Source: Marisa cornuarietis
Taxonomy: Eukaryota; Mollusca; Gastropoda; Architaenioglossa; Ampullariidae
DNA length: 64,000 nt
NCBI GenBank assembly: GCA_004794655.1
Contig: SMMW01000624.1
Location: 248,001-312,000, forward strand
Direction of reading: 5' to 3'
Under the pieces are notes generated by a model. It was given only the letters and a program-made list of their open reading frames with translations. It did not search any database and had not been told where the DNA came from. Both the position numbers and the translations under genes were made by a program. Positions 24,995-36,168 of this stretch are shown in pieces (positions within the stretch are counted from its first letter, which is position 1; each line of letters starts with the position of its first letter).

Positions 24995-26164
24995 TGTTTG
25001 CAACCTCTGCAGCCATTTACGAGACACAACAGTGCCTGACTGAAAAACAAGACGTCTATCAATCTTCTTTTATTCTTTTTTTTTTCTCTCAAGAACTAAG
25101 GAACTCTTTGCATGGAATTGTTTTGTCCTGTGTTTTCGACGTTTTACAGAGGGTCGGCTTTCAGTTGAATAACTGGCAAAGCAAGGAGAGCCGTGGTGCT
25201 AACATCCTATCGATTCTTTGCTACGATTTGTTAAGGTGTTTCCTTACTCAGACGAAAGCCGTGGGACTGAAGAACTGGCAGGAACACACGTGCACCGTTG
25301 ACACAGACGTTTGAAGCTCAGCTTTCTGGCTGTGGTGGAGAGATGTGTCGCAAGCTGCAATGAAACTAATAGTTAGGAAAAAAAACTGAAACATAATCAC
25401 GATGTCACGTAAACATACAGACGCGGAAAACTCTCTCTCTCTCACACACACACACACACATTCTCTCTACTTCGATCTTTCTCGCTCTCTACTCCTCCCA
25501 CATCGTACAGACATCTGTGGAGACAGACAAACATTTAAGCTGATTAACTTTAGATAGACCTGGTTGAAGGAAAGACCATTGAGGATGATTATGGGGAAAG
25601 ATGGAGAAAAAAGCGAAATAATAAGATGCAAAATGAAATTAGGACAAGAAGATGTAAAAAGATGGAGGGAGAGGAAAGGTGAATAAAGTGGGACGAAGAA
25701 AAGAAAAAAGAAGAAAACAAAGGGAGATGAAAATCACGAAAGCAATCATAGAATAACAAAATATCAACAGCATAATTTGATGTATGCTACTATGCATACC
25801 TCTATGTGTGTATATGTTGGTATGTATAGACGCATACACGTATGCATGTATGTGTGTACGGGAGCGTACTCGTACTGGACAACATCTGTCTGTTTGCCGA
25901 TCTGTACTTACTTTGTCCAACTTCCTTTCTCCAGAAAGTCAGCAGGAGCTAAGTAATAAACTTTCTGTGTCTTCTTGTTTTCTTCTGTCTTGATATTATC
26001 TAATAGTCTCCTGTATTTCTCTACTGTTTTCTCTTTCAAGATTTTTTTTCTATTTTCTGTCGTTTCATAGTCCATTCTTCATGAACCTCAAAAATATTAT
26101 ATTTTACAGTCGTCACTTGATTAAAAAAAATTATACAAACCAGTCTCTAAAATATAGTTTAAAC

Positions 26165-26345
26165 GTTGGTTGAAAGGTTAGTATAGCAGGAAAATCCTTC
26201 CACCTTGAAATGATTTCGCACTGTGGAGGGAAAGAGAAGGAGGAGGAACTACCCGGAAAAAACTCCCGGCGTCCAGGTGTCACATACAGAGTATCCCAAG
26301 ACGAGATCTGAACCCAGACCCACTCACTGGCATTTTTAACGTTTA
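26165..26345 (-). mobile_element. tRNA-derived SINE copy
   Basis: On the minus strand it carries GGTCTGGGTTCAGATCTCGT (box B), then GGGATACTC, CACCTGGACGC and TTTTTTCCGGGTAGTTCCTC, ending near GGAAGGATTTTCCTGC. The same order of motifs occurs at 46490-46710. Confidence 0.65.
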
Positions 26346-26468
26346 TAGTGTCCATACTTTAAAAATAGGACAAATAATACCACTGAGCATACAGTCGAGT
26401 TTACGGGTAGGCAATAGACCCGTTACATGACTGATTCAGATCGTGAGTAAACGCTACGACACACGCCA

Positions 26469-26482
26469 GTCCCCATGGCAAC
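26469..26482. promoter_or_regulatory. RFX X-box-like site
   Basis: GTCCCCATGGCAAC fits the X-box pattern GTHNCC-AT-GGNAAC at every position. No adjacent gene start was identified. Confidence 0.3.
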
Positions 26483-27109
26483 CGTCCCTGCGGCCATCAG
26501 AATGCAGCCCCGACAGAGAGCAGGTCGCTTGATGTAGCTACACTAGCAAAGGTCTCTGATGTGTCTGGGCGGCTGCTTCACGGTAAACACTCATAGACAA
26601 GGTCGTGAAAATCAATCACATTGCTGCTCGACCAGACTCCATTATTCTGTGTGCACGGCTCTGCTTTCGCTGCGGCCAACACGTGTTGAAGTTCACGAGA
26701 GAGCATCCGGAACCATCGCAAATATTTTTCATTCTCTTGTCCACAGTTTGCGTCTTGGAGATGCGTTTGCGCTTTTAGGGCAGTAAAGAGAGAGAGAGAG
26801 AAAAAAAAAAGAGAGATAGATAGAGAGAGAACATTCTTTATCTACGAGGGTAACAGGAAAAGCAAAAGTTACGATTTTTGCATCTAGCCTTCGGTCTTTA
26901 AGAAGTATTAAAAAATCATATTAATTCAGAACAAGGCAATAAAAGCATAGAGAGAAATTATGTACAAACATGATGGTTGATATCTGAATTGACAGCTTTT
27001 GTTGTTTTTGATGTTTTTTTTTAGCTAGAGCACTAGCAACATGTGGTATATGTTTGTTTTGTCAGTGCGAGTAATAGAGGGTTAACCAGGGTAGGAAGCC
27101 TCTGTAGAT

Positions 27110-27300
27110 AATCAATGGGTTTGGAAAAGGTGTTGTAGACCTTTGAACTTGTATACACTGGATTCTGTTCTTTGGAGATCAGAGGGAAGGTTGTTCCAAA
27201 GAACAATGCCAGAATATTTCAGGCTTGTTTTGAATAGGTCGATTCTCGGTGTGGGAATATTGAGAGACCGTCTAATTCTTTTGATAGAGAAGATAGTTTA
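27110..27300 (-). pseudogene. LINE reverse-transcriptase C-terminal remnant
   Basis: A minus-strand frame without a start codon reads SLNIPTPRIDLFKTSLKY then SGIVLWNNLPSDLQ and ends FKGLQHLF. The pattern 'P-x-P-R-x-x-x-x-K-x-S-x-x-Y-S-G-x-x-x-W-N-x-L-P' is the characteristic C-terminal end of CR1/Jockey-type LINE ORF2 proteins (family knowledge). The rest of ORF2 is absent, so this is a truncated copy. Confidence 0.7.
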
Positions 27301-27540
27301 AAGTCTAGGGAAGAAGTATTTTAGCGATAAGAATGCTTCAAGAGAGAGGAAGAGAGAGAGAAATAGGAAAAGAGAAGGAGGAGAAAGAGACACAATGAAG
27401 CAAGAAGCGAAGCAGAGGAAAAGTAAATAACAGAAAGACAGAGATACAAAGAAAGACTACATGAAACTATTTTTTGATTGTGCCGCTTGATCGTCTAATT
27501 CTCTCTCTCTCTGCTTTTTCATCCCAAGGATACATGTTCA

Positions 27541-27595
27541 AACAATATGCATACACATTACTGCGTGCAAACTCATACACAAGAATAAGTACACA

Positions 27596-27637
<42 letters not shown>

Positions 27638-27750
27638 CACAAATGATTGCAAGGAATAATTACAAACTCACACGCAAGAATGATTCCAAACGCATACACG
27701 GAAATAATTGCAAACTCATGCACAAGACTGGGTGAAAATGCATACATAGG
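27541..27750. repeat. Degenerate tandem repeat with embedded (CA)n
   Basis: Diverged copies of an approximately 24-34 base motif (TTGCAAACTCATACACAAGA and variants) flank a pure CA tract at 27592-27641. Frames on both strands here are repeat translations. Confidence 0.7.
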
Positions 27751-28078
27751 TATTTCTTTTTACTCAAATCGCAGCACGAGATGCTTTCACAAAACAGAGA
27801 CACAGGCACTGCATGGCACAAGCCGCCAGAACACATTTCTGCAGACAACGGGAGGCAGGGGAAAGATAAAAACTCTGAGCAATGTAATTTACTGGGGGGC
27901 AATATTCACGCCATATTGCTATGACGGTTGGGTCGAAGATGCAGGTCAGACCTTAGCCTCCCTCACAGGACACCTTCCGCGTGTTGCCGAATATTTTGGG
28001 TCGTTAGCAACCACGTGACATGGGCTGGAGCTGCACGTGCAAATAAATCATGGAAGTAGGAAAATGGTTTACATAGAT

Positions 28079-28108
28079 GTGGCTGGCTGGTTGGTTGGTT
28101 GGTTGGTT
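28079..28108. repeat. (GGTT)n tract
   Basis: A short run of GGTT/GGCT units followed by a T run. Confidence 0.8.
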
Positions 28109-28395
28109 GTTTTTTTTTTTAAAATCAAAACCAGCAGATGAGACTACCCCATTCTAACTATTTTATAATTATCTACTGCTTACCTTAAAAAAGTAAATAT
28201 AAGAACGGTTTTGAATTTTTAATTGAAATCATTTAATCTTCAATCGAAAACGAATTAATTTTTCTTGTGTTAACTGGAATGAAAGATAATCAAATGGGAT
28301 GAGAAAAAGAGAAAAGTAAAAAGACATGAATCGCACATTATCGTAAGAAAAGAAAGAGAACTAAATAAAAGAAAAGATAATAAATAGACCATGAG

Positions 28396-28399
<4 letters not shown>

Positions 28400-28449
<50 letters not shown>
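28400..28449. repeat. (GT)n microsatellite
   Basis: About 24 GT units. Confidence 0.95.
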
Positions 28450-28450
<1 letters not shown>

Positions 28451-28727
28451 ATACATGAGTGTATATATTTTAAACGTGGAAGGAGTTGAATATCAGTAGC
28501 ACATCTGTGTAAGAACCTTTTGAAAGCCCTCTATCCGTCTCCTGCTCCATCAATTGTACACTCAGTCATGGGAACAAAACCAAGCTGCTGCAAATGCAAA
28601 CATCTGTTACCTACGTTCACACAGAAAAACTTTCAAGCAAGAACACAAAATGTATTCCCCAAAACATAACAATACTCAGTGCAAACTGAAAATGACATAA
28701 ACGAATCAACTAATTAACCTACTAATT

Positions 28728-31064
28728 CTATTTGTCGTACAAAACATTAAAGTCTGGATGCAATTTGTATGCAAACGTGGTCATGGTGTAAGAAATTTTC
28801 ACAATAACAACCAAAAACTCGGTGTGGGCATGCCCAACAGAAGCGTATATCGGCAGTGGGAGCAGGGCCGCCATGTTGATCAAGCTTAGATGGAGCATGA
28901 CGTCATACTGTCGGTCGCGGCAGATGTTGCTGGCGTGGACGCTAACACTGTCTCCAAAATCTCTGAGCACAAGGTAGAGACAGTTGTCGTGCATGTGGAT
29001 GACCGCTGGTTTGACCCCAAAATGTTTCGTCTGCTTCAGGCGCTGTAAAAGGGTTTTCTCTGCACCGGTGTGCGAAAGAAGGTCAGCCTCGTTTTGGCAC
29101 AGAGACTGAATATGTCCGTCAAGACTCTCCGAGGTAAACATTTCAGCCTCGTCTTCGACGGTGTTGCTGACTTTAGACAAACGAAAATCTACTTTGGCGA
29201 TTTTATCCAAATCCCAAACGATTATAAGTGCGCGGCGAGTTATTTTCTCGTTTGATCCTTCGAGGGTCATGACAAGCTCCATGGTGACCACCTTCCGGTT
29301 TGAAATATGGCGAATTTTGATGTCAGAGAAGGACACCCCGACGACTTGAGAACATCCTGACAACCGGCTCGGCTGATTGTGTCTTTTGAACCCCTTGCGG
29401 AGTCTGACATTAATAAGACCGACCAGAACTTCTGCAAAACCCACCATTACCGTGTCATTGGCATAGCTAATGCTCTCCCTTTCACAAAGACATATTAATG
29501 GGGGCTGCACCTGAAGTCTAGCACACGTAGCCTCCCTTGAAACTTGTATCGATTTGTTCAGTTGAGATACAAGCTCTAGCTTGCTACGAGGACGGTAGCT
29601 TGCCATTTTCTCATTTTGAGTTATGTTTTTAAGGAAGAAAAACACTTCCTGTAAGGAGAAGATCGTTTTATTGAGGTGTTCGGCAGAAAGAATGGATGCT
29701 CGAGACAGATTTGTTGACGACATGATTGCAAATAGTGGGTTGGATGCTTGGGTTTGAAGTCTCACAGGCTGATCCAACCTCAGCAGGTTTGGGGAACCAA
29801 CATCGCTAAGAACAATGACAATATTTTCCTTAAACGACAGCAAACTGGAAATCACATTTCTTAAGGCTAAATCGAGAACCTCTGGGTTTTTGAAATGTTT
29901 TCCATTGAAAAATGTTGCCGACGCCAGGGGTTGGAACACATTTCCATTCTCAGTCACACCGTGAACATCGCCCACCAGTGATGTCAATGTATTGTGGTAG
30001 TCGACGTCGGTTGAATTTCCTTCTGAACACAGCAGGTCCAGACGGAGTTCGCGCTGGCTCAGCGACTTTCGGTCACAAACATTTTTAGAGTCAGAAGTCA
30101 GCTTGGAGAAGAGCTGCTCTTTCTCAGGAAAACTGGTGCAAGAGAGATCCTCCAATCGAAGGCAGTACCCTGAATCGATCAAATCTTTCAAAAAAGAGGA
30201 CTGTGGCTCACTAGGAAGACTAGGTCCAAGCAAGAAGGTGGAAAGGTTCTCCATCTCCCTCCAGGTCGTGGCCTGATGTTTCTTGAAGTGGAGGCTAGAG
30301 CCACCGATAGTGCGGACGAACTGGAGTAAGGAAAAGATTCCTGGCAGTCGGGTTTCCATCTCTGACCGTGACAAATATCGAAGGAAGAAAAAATGGATAT
30401 TTTTCTTCGATTTCGTACCTCCAGACACCAAGGACTTTTTCTCCATTCCCTTTCGACATACGGCGGGAGAGACACTGTGAAGGGTAATCTCCACGGTCGT
30501 CTGCTTTGCCGGGCCGTCAAGACAGATTACAGACATATAGTCCTCGACATGGTCGAGAGCAGTAAAGCGTTTGCTCTCAAGCGCCAGCTTGATCTCTCGC
30601 GAGATCTCCTCGAGGTTCACTGAAGTCACCTGAAGCTTCTTCGCCAACCGCAGTCCAAATGTTGTACAGGAATATGACACACACGTGACATGGACAGCCG
30701 CCATCGTTGGACAGTCCCGGATGACATGGCAGTGGACGGTTGGGGAGGAAACCTGCGATTTCCCTCCGGCCTGGTGGAGGAGACTCCGAAAGTCCTCTTC
30801 GGTTGCTTCCGAAAAAGTGCAAGTGTCCGAGTGGTCATTTGAGGGGAGTTTCAGGAAGGAATCTCTCTTGTGTTTTATAGAAAGTGGTTCTGCTCCTGGG
30901 ATCGTAGCCCTAAACAGATGTGAAATGCCTGCCAGTCTTCTAGCGTATAGTATGCTACAAACAAGAATCGTCAAGGGAAGAAGTGTAACTAGTCGGTACC
31001 TCATCTTTCTACTTATCTCCTCGATGCTTTTTGGTCCTTTCAAAAACAAAAGTAACAACAACAC
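28728..31064 (-). CDS. DUF229-family membrane pseudoenzyme (sulfatase-like)
   Basis: An uninterrupted 778-codon minus-strand frame, intronless. The start is ATG at 31064 or, with a better leader, ATG at 31004 (758 residues, used for numbering below). Residues 4-20 form one membrane anchor after MRYR, giving a type II topology with a lumenal body carrying several N-glycosylation sequons. The order of blocks matches invertebrate DUF229 proteins of the alkaline phosphatase/sulfatase superfamily: an N-terminal Cys block (VHVTCVSYSC), KNIHFFFLRYLSR at 201-213, GYCLRLED at 279-286, NIVIVLSDVG at 394-403, a CARLQ...ICLC pair at 494-507, and a C-terminal beta-rich domain. Family members usually have Asp in the first block (GxDSxSR) and His in SDHG. 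Here these are Arg and Val, so metal binding and catalysis are probably lost. The frame is long, intact and conserved in order, so a functional pseudoenzyme is likelier than a pseudogene. A TATA-like box lies at 31105. Confidence 0.8.
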   Translation of the reverse strand: MLLLLLFLKGPKSIEEISRKMRYRLVTLLPLTILVCSILYARRLAGISHLFRATIPGAEPLSIKHKRDSFLKLPSNDHSDTCTFSEATEEDFRSLLHQAGGKSQVSSPTVHCHVIRDCPTMAAVHVTCVSYSCTTFGLRLAKKLQVTSVNLEEISREIKLALESKRFTALDHVEDYMSVICLDGPAKQTTVEITLHSVSPAVCRKGMEKKSLVSGGTKSKKNIHFFFLRYLSRSEMETRLPGIFSLLQFVRTIGGSSLHFKKHQATTWREMENLSTFLLGPSLPSEPQSSFLKDLIDSGYCLRLEDLSCTSFPEKEQLFSKLTSDSKNVCDRKSLSQRELRLDLLCSEGNSTDVDYHNTLTSLVGDVHGVTENGNVFQPLASATFFNGKHFKNPEVLDLALRNVISSLLSFKENIVIVLSDVGSPNLLRLDQPVRLQTQASNPLFAIMSSTNLSRASILSAEHLNKTIFSLQEVFFFLKNITQNEKMASYRPRSKLELVSQLNKSIQVSREATCARLQVQPPLICLCERESISYANDTVMVGFAEVLVGLINVRLRKGFKRHNQPSRLSGCSQVVGVSFSDIKIRHISNRKVVTMELVMTLEGSNEKITRRALIIVWDLDKIAKVDFRLSKVSNTVEDEAEMFTSESLDGHIQSLCQNEADLLSHTGAEKTLLQRLKQTKHFGVKPAVIHMHDNCLYLVLRDFGDSVSVHASNICRDRQYDVMLHLSLINMAALLPLPIYASVGHAHTEFLVVIVKISYTMTTFAYKLHPDFNVLYDK

Positions 31065-31104
31065 ATTGCACGTTTAAAATTTGATGTGTAAAAAATTGTT
31101 TTCG

Positions 31105-31111
31105 ATTTATA
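31105..31111 (-). promoter_or_regulatory. TATA-like box of the DUF229 gene
   Basis: TATAAAT on the minus strand is 41 bases upstream of the first ATG of the DUF229 frame. It would place transcription start near 31080 and leave a very short leader before that ATG. Confidence 0.4.
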
Positions 31112-31793
31112 TTCCCATTTGCAAAAGGAACTGATTACAAGTAATTTTAGTCGGCTGGTCACTAACGACAAGTGCTTCCAAGAATTGTTTTTCCACTCTT
31201 TTCCATCAAAAGTTCTTGTCGTGTAAAAAGAACTGTGCAGATTCTCCAGTATTCTTCTTTTCCTGATTCTCTTTCTCCTTTAGGAAGTGTTTGCTGCTTC
31301 AAGTCACCAAGCCTTTGTACAGTATTCACGAAACAGATACATTACACTCCAGCAGATTATTTTTTTAATTTCTTTAAATAATGCGACATAAATAGGTGTT
31401 GATTTCATCGTGTTAAGAAGATTCCTGATTTTTCTTTTCACAGAGTCAATTCACGATGTCATTCAAAATTACTTTGAGATGGTGAGCCAGGAAGTCGTGC
31501 CGGCTGTACATACCTTAGAGAAACAATTCTACCTCCTGAAAAAAGCAACTCCTTCGAAATCTTTTTCTCTGGTTTCTTATTCCCCAGCGTCGGCGGGGAT
31601 GCTCAGAATTGATAAAATTACAAGAATCACTGGAATCAAGTCAGCAATGCACGTTATTAGAGCTTTGCACGAGCAGACGTTCACACACGCACGAGCCCTG
31701 TATATATGCTTTGCCATTTCATCCTTTACTTGACATCTTGTGGGCGTCCACTTGTCACAGAAGTGTCGCAGGTGCAGAGAAAATGTCAGCAGC

Positions 31794-31907
31794 GGAAAAC
31801 ATCAGCCAGAGGGTGTCTGGTGCAAATCTGTCTTCGGCGATGATCAGCTGACGGTTAGTATCGACGATGCCGATGAAGTCCATAATGTATCCAGCCTTAA
31901 AAGCCAG
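31794..31907 (-). other. Possible terminal exon, unknown gene
   Basis: On the minus strand a pyrimidine-rich tract ends GGTCAG, then an open frame reads GYIMDFIGIVDTNRQLIIAE and continues with FAPDTLWLMF to a TGA. Composition is coding-like and the acceptor is good, but no upstream exon was matched in phase and I do not recognise the family. Coordinates are approximate. Confidence 0.25.
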
Positions 31908-32324
31908 GCCTGACCGGGCGCAATAAAAAAGTCAAACTCGTCAACGAAGTACAGAAACTGGAGTTACTTTCCCTGTTATTTATTTATTTATTTATTTTTT
32001 TTTGGTTTGCTCATCGCTGTTCCGGGTTGATGTAGTCATCTTAGTCCTGCCTCCAATCACTCCTCTGCAAGTGTCGCTTGTATACCACACTCTTCCCGGA
32101 TCATCTAGACGTCTAGTCCTTGCTTTGCACCACGAGATCCTAGGAGGAGAAAGCAGACGACAGTTTGTCACTTCTTCGCCTTGTTCCCGAATGACCGCCG
32201 GCACTGCAGCGAGCTGCCTATTGATTGAAGAAGAGACGAACAAAAAGCGAAACTAAGAAAGTATGCGACTTCAATAAATTCAGCGCTTATTGTGAGAACT
32301 CGTCAATTCTATTTTTTTTATTCT

Positions 32325-32449
<125 letters not shown>

Positions 32450-33260
32450 GTATGGAATTTAAAGCTTTCTACAAATCCGACAACAAACACTGTATAACGA
32501 GAAATCAGATGGTCTTGTAGAAAGGTGTCACATGCATAACACAGATCAGCATGTCTAAGACAAGGTCTAAGCCAAAGACAGCAGACGTGATTATCTTTTA
32601 ACCAATGTATCCCTGAACCGTCTCCATACACAAAAGGAAACTCTTTGCGCTATGCCATGGTATATAGATCGATAGATGCATACAATGTTAGAACATATAA
32701 GTACAATGCAGATCTAGATATGAACAAGTACATACACTTTTTCTATGTCGTCAACATTATAAACTAGGATCATTCCGTGTTCTCATCCTTTTCAAAATCC
32801 TGAGAGCCATATGATCAAAAGTATGTCAAGCAATATTTGTATGTTAAATGATATATAAAAAGTATACTAGCTCATTTTTTTCTTATGTTTATAGTTTTCA
32901 TAACAAGCGACTTTAATGTCTATACTTTTTGTTTACTTGCGATAAGACAAGTGAATATAAGCAGGTTATGGTTGCTCTCACAGACTGTAATGGGAAAAAA
33001 ATCAGAAAAGATAATTATTCATCCCAGAGGCCAATTGGGTGATATGTCCTTCATACACGACTGGGTCTGTTGACGGAAACCAAATAACAACATAAACATA
33101 GAAGAACTGTACTGATAAAACATTTATATCTAATACTAAGGAAGACAGGCATTCAGAGAAACATGACAGACAGAACACATAAGGCAAATAGACTGTAAGT
33201 AAGACATACTGGAGAGACAGGATATGCAGGGACAGACAAACAAACGAACAGCACAAGCAG

Positions 33261-33295
<35 letters not shown>

Positions 33296-33589
33296 AAGAC
33301 AACTATTCCGCGAGTTAATGAAAAGCGGTGGACATCCTTGTAAGGAGAACGCACGTGCATGATGGCGTGTCAACACGAAGTCGCATAACACTGTCGTTCC
33401 ATTTTGTGCTGCCCCTCGCTCTCCTGCACTAAAAGAGGAGTGGTTAGCTGAGACAGTCATTGCCTATTTGAAACGCTAATAATGACATGAAAAGGCATTC
33501 AGTCTGGAGTCTGGTACGCGTCCCACACTGTCTCTTTCTCTTTGTCACACAATAAGGTTGTCGCGTTTGCCTTGCACGTGTGCGCCAGC

Positions 33590-34260
33590 GCATGCGTGTG
33601 ACTGTGGGATAATATATTCCCTCCTGTGTGTTCGCGATAAAATATTCCCGCATGGGTGTGACATTTTGATGATGTCGTCCCGCATGGGTGTAACTGTGTG
33701 ATAGTATATCCCCGCATGAGTGTGACTGTGATCATATAATCCCGCACGTGTGTGACTGTGTGATAATAATTTATATTCCCGCACGTGTGTGACTGTGTGA
33801 TAATATTTTATATTCCCGCATGAATGTGATAATATATTCCCACATGTGTATGACTGTGTGGTAATCTAATCCTGCATGTGTGTGACTGTGTGATAGTATA
33901 TCCCCGCATGAGTGTGACTGTGATCATATATTCCCGCACGTGTGTGACTGTCTGATAATAATTTATATTCCAGCATGAATGTGATAATATATTCCCACAT
34001 GTGTATGACTGTGTCGTAATCTAATCCTGCATGTGTGTGACTGTGTGATAGATTCCCGCATGTGTGTGGGTTTTTTTATAATCTACTACCGCTTGTGTGA
34101 CGATTTGTGATGATATATCCCTGCACGAGTGTGACTGTGTGATAATCTAATCCTGCATGTGTGTGACTGTGTGATGTTATATTTCCGCATGCGTGCGGCT
34201 ATGTGAGCATACATTCCCGCATATGTGTGACTTTGATAATACATTCTTGCATGTGTGTGT

Positions 34261-34300
<40 letters not shown>

Positions 34301-34310
34301 CTGTGTGGTA
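33590..34310. repeat. Degenerate minisatellite with higher-order pattern
   Basis: About 20 diverged units of roughly 25-37 bases share the core CCCGCATGTGTGTGACTGTG and a TGATAATATATT spacer. A longer block starting TTCCCACATGTGTATGACTG at 33836 recurs about 154 bases later with few changes, so there is a higher-order period. It merges into a (GT)n tract at its right end. Confidence 0.85.
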
Positions 34311-34429
34311 ATATGTCCCCCGCAGATGTGTGCACACATATGTAGCTGTTCTTGCGAATGTCTCCGAAGAATGATCAGGATGGGTAGGACTGATCACTGC
34401 CCCCAACAAACCCTCAATTTGCGTCGTCA

Positions 34430-34439
34430 GTTGTGTGTG

Positions 34440-34482
<43 letters not shown>
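34430..34482. repeat. (GT)n microsatellite
   Basis: About 25 GT units with one CG interruption. Confidence 0.95.
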
Positions 34483-34484
<2 letters not shown>

Positions 34485-34745
34485 AGGAACAATATACAGC
34501 ATTGAAATCATTTTGATTGCCATGTAACAAAGGCAAGCTTTGGGTTTTTGACAACCAAAAAATTTTGCTACTTTCGTATGTAGCCTGGAGTTTTCTTTAC
34601 ATGCGTGTGGTACCCCCTTCCTCGTCGCCTAGCTGGATCGATTATGAGCCTCTCCTCCCATACACATGCACAGACACACACCACAGACATGAATACACAC
34701 ACGTAGACATCCAAACATATAAGTACACACATGCACGCAAACCCA

Positions 34746-34789
<44 letters not shown>

Positions 34790-35429
34790 AAATCACACAG
34801 ATGTTAAATCAAACATAATATGATATTATCATTTCTGTTTCCTGCAGTTTCCTGGCAGACCATTGAAAAGGTCAGTGCCATCACAGCTTCCATCACCCAT
34901 TCAGTCCAGACAGGACATGAAGTAACCTTTGCTAACGGTCCTTTTTCTCCCGTTGCGAACATCTGTAAAGTTTAGTGGGGTAATTTAGCCGGGTACTTAG
35001 CTCTTCCCCGCGATGGCAACCTGATTGTCATCGTATAAAAAAGAGACTACTTTCATTTTTCTTCTTTACCATTAATCTGTTCTATCATCGTTCTTCTTTT
35101 GTGATCCTTACTTAACAATCTCCTCCTACCTCCGTCTTGCTCTAGTACCATTGATTAAATCAGTCCATTAGTTTTAGAATATTTTCTGGTGGCACTGTCC
35201 ACATCACTTTATTCCATCACAGCTCCCATAAATATGTATCGTCGAATCATGGCTGTAGACCCCACATTTATCCAAGTAGCCATGACACCAATGGTTGTAG
35301 TGGTTGGGACTGATTGCCTTGCCCTGTGTGGCGCCAGTCAACAAATCTTTCCTGACTTTCAGCAAAGGGTCATCAGGAGATATAAGTTGTAGGGAATATG
35401 GGGAATGTTGGTCTGTAGCCAACACTCAC

Positions 35430-35565
35430 AACAGGGAGCCTGTAAGGATGGTGAACATCAACTATGAAATCTCTGTCCTTATCATCTTGATAGTCAAACA
35501 GTCGGACTCCTTCTTCTTGTTTGTTCACAAGAACGCGGAGGTGTTCTAGACTGGTATTGGCAAAG
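35430..35565 (-). CDS. Isolated internal exon, unknown gene
   Basis: 136 bases bounded by a good acceptor (acattgattcag|CTTTG) and a strong donor (CCTGTT|gtgagt) on the minus strand. It enters after two bases of a codon and leaves in phase 0, encoding 45 residues including NKQEEGVRLFDYQDD and FIVDVHHPYRLPV. The acidic and aromatic composition is coding-like. I do not recognise the family, and no neighbouring exon was joined with confidence. It sits between the secreted Gly/Asn/Tyr-rich gene and the DUF229 gene on the same strand, so its gene may span or flank either. Confidence 0.4.
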
Positions 35566-35962
35566 CTGAATCAATGTGTCTTGATTAATGAATTTGTTGA
35601 TATATTTGTTGTAAAAAGGCTGACAAAACCTAACAACATAGCGTGACGTGTTGACATTTATGTTCATTCATGATGAATTCATGTCATTCATGACATTCAT
35701 GATGAATGGTATGAATGTGATACGTGGGGGTGAGAGATATGTAGGAAGACAGAGAGAGGGGGACAGCGACAAATAAAGAGAGAACCAAAGAAAAAGGAGA
35801 AAGAAAAATAGAAAAAAATAGAAAATGCAGAGCCAGAACTTGCTCTGGATAAAACTTTGCCTGATTGTAATCACTGGTTTAAATTAAACAAGTTTTTGTC
35901 ACGACAATTTCTTCACCAGCACCTTCACCATCATCCATCATACACAATACAGTGTTTTCTAA

Positions 35963-35966
<4 letters not shown>

Positions 35967-36014
<48 letters not shown>
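35967..36014. repeat. (CA)n microsatellite
   Basis: About 24 CA units immediately beyond the polyadenylation signal of the Gly/Asn/Tyr-rich gene. Confidence 0.95.
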
Positions 36015-36020
<6 letters not shown>

Positions 36021-36053
36021 AGACACATGTACATAAAAAGTTGTTTATTTAAA

Positions 36054-36059
36054 AAAAAT
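36054..36059 (-). promoter_or_regulatory. Polyadenylation signal AATAAA
   Basis: AATAAA on the minus strand, 110 bases past the stop of the Gly/Asn/Tyr-rich secreted protein gene. Confidence 0.6.
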
Positions 36060-36168
36060 CCATATTCTCTTCTGATTCTCATGATGTTAAAGTCTACATT
36101 TTTCGGTTCTGTGCTGTTTAGACGTAAGCGCCATATTTATGACCGTTACCAGGGTAGGCCAGACCAGG

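Larger units (their letters stand above)
20891..27100. other. Intergenic stretch, no gene seen
   Basis: AT-rich sequence with SINE copies near 22.1, 22.6 and 26.2 kb, an (ATC)n tract at 24909-24993 and purine-rich runs. No exon pair with consistent splice phase was found. Confidence 0.45.

Noticed and set aside
30188..31077. Several overlapping frames on both strands within the DUF229 gene
   Set aside because: Shadows of the long, domain-supported minus-strand frame.
31410..31733. Plus-strand frame with a microexon-like segment (SIHDVIQNYFEM) flanked by cacag and gtgagc
   Set aside because: Only 41 bases, no phase-compatible partner, and no family recognised. Splice-like borders of this size occur by chance.
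35204..35425. 73-codon minus-strand frame next to the orphan exon
   Set aside because: It begins inside the donor site of the orphan exon in another frame and starts with a non-ATG codon. It is likely intronic.
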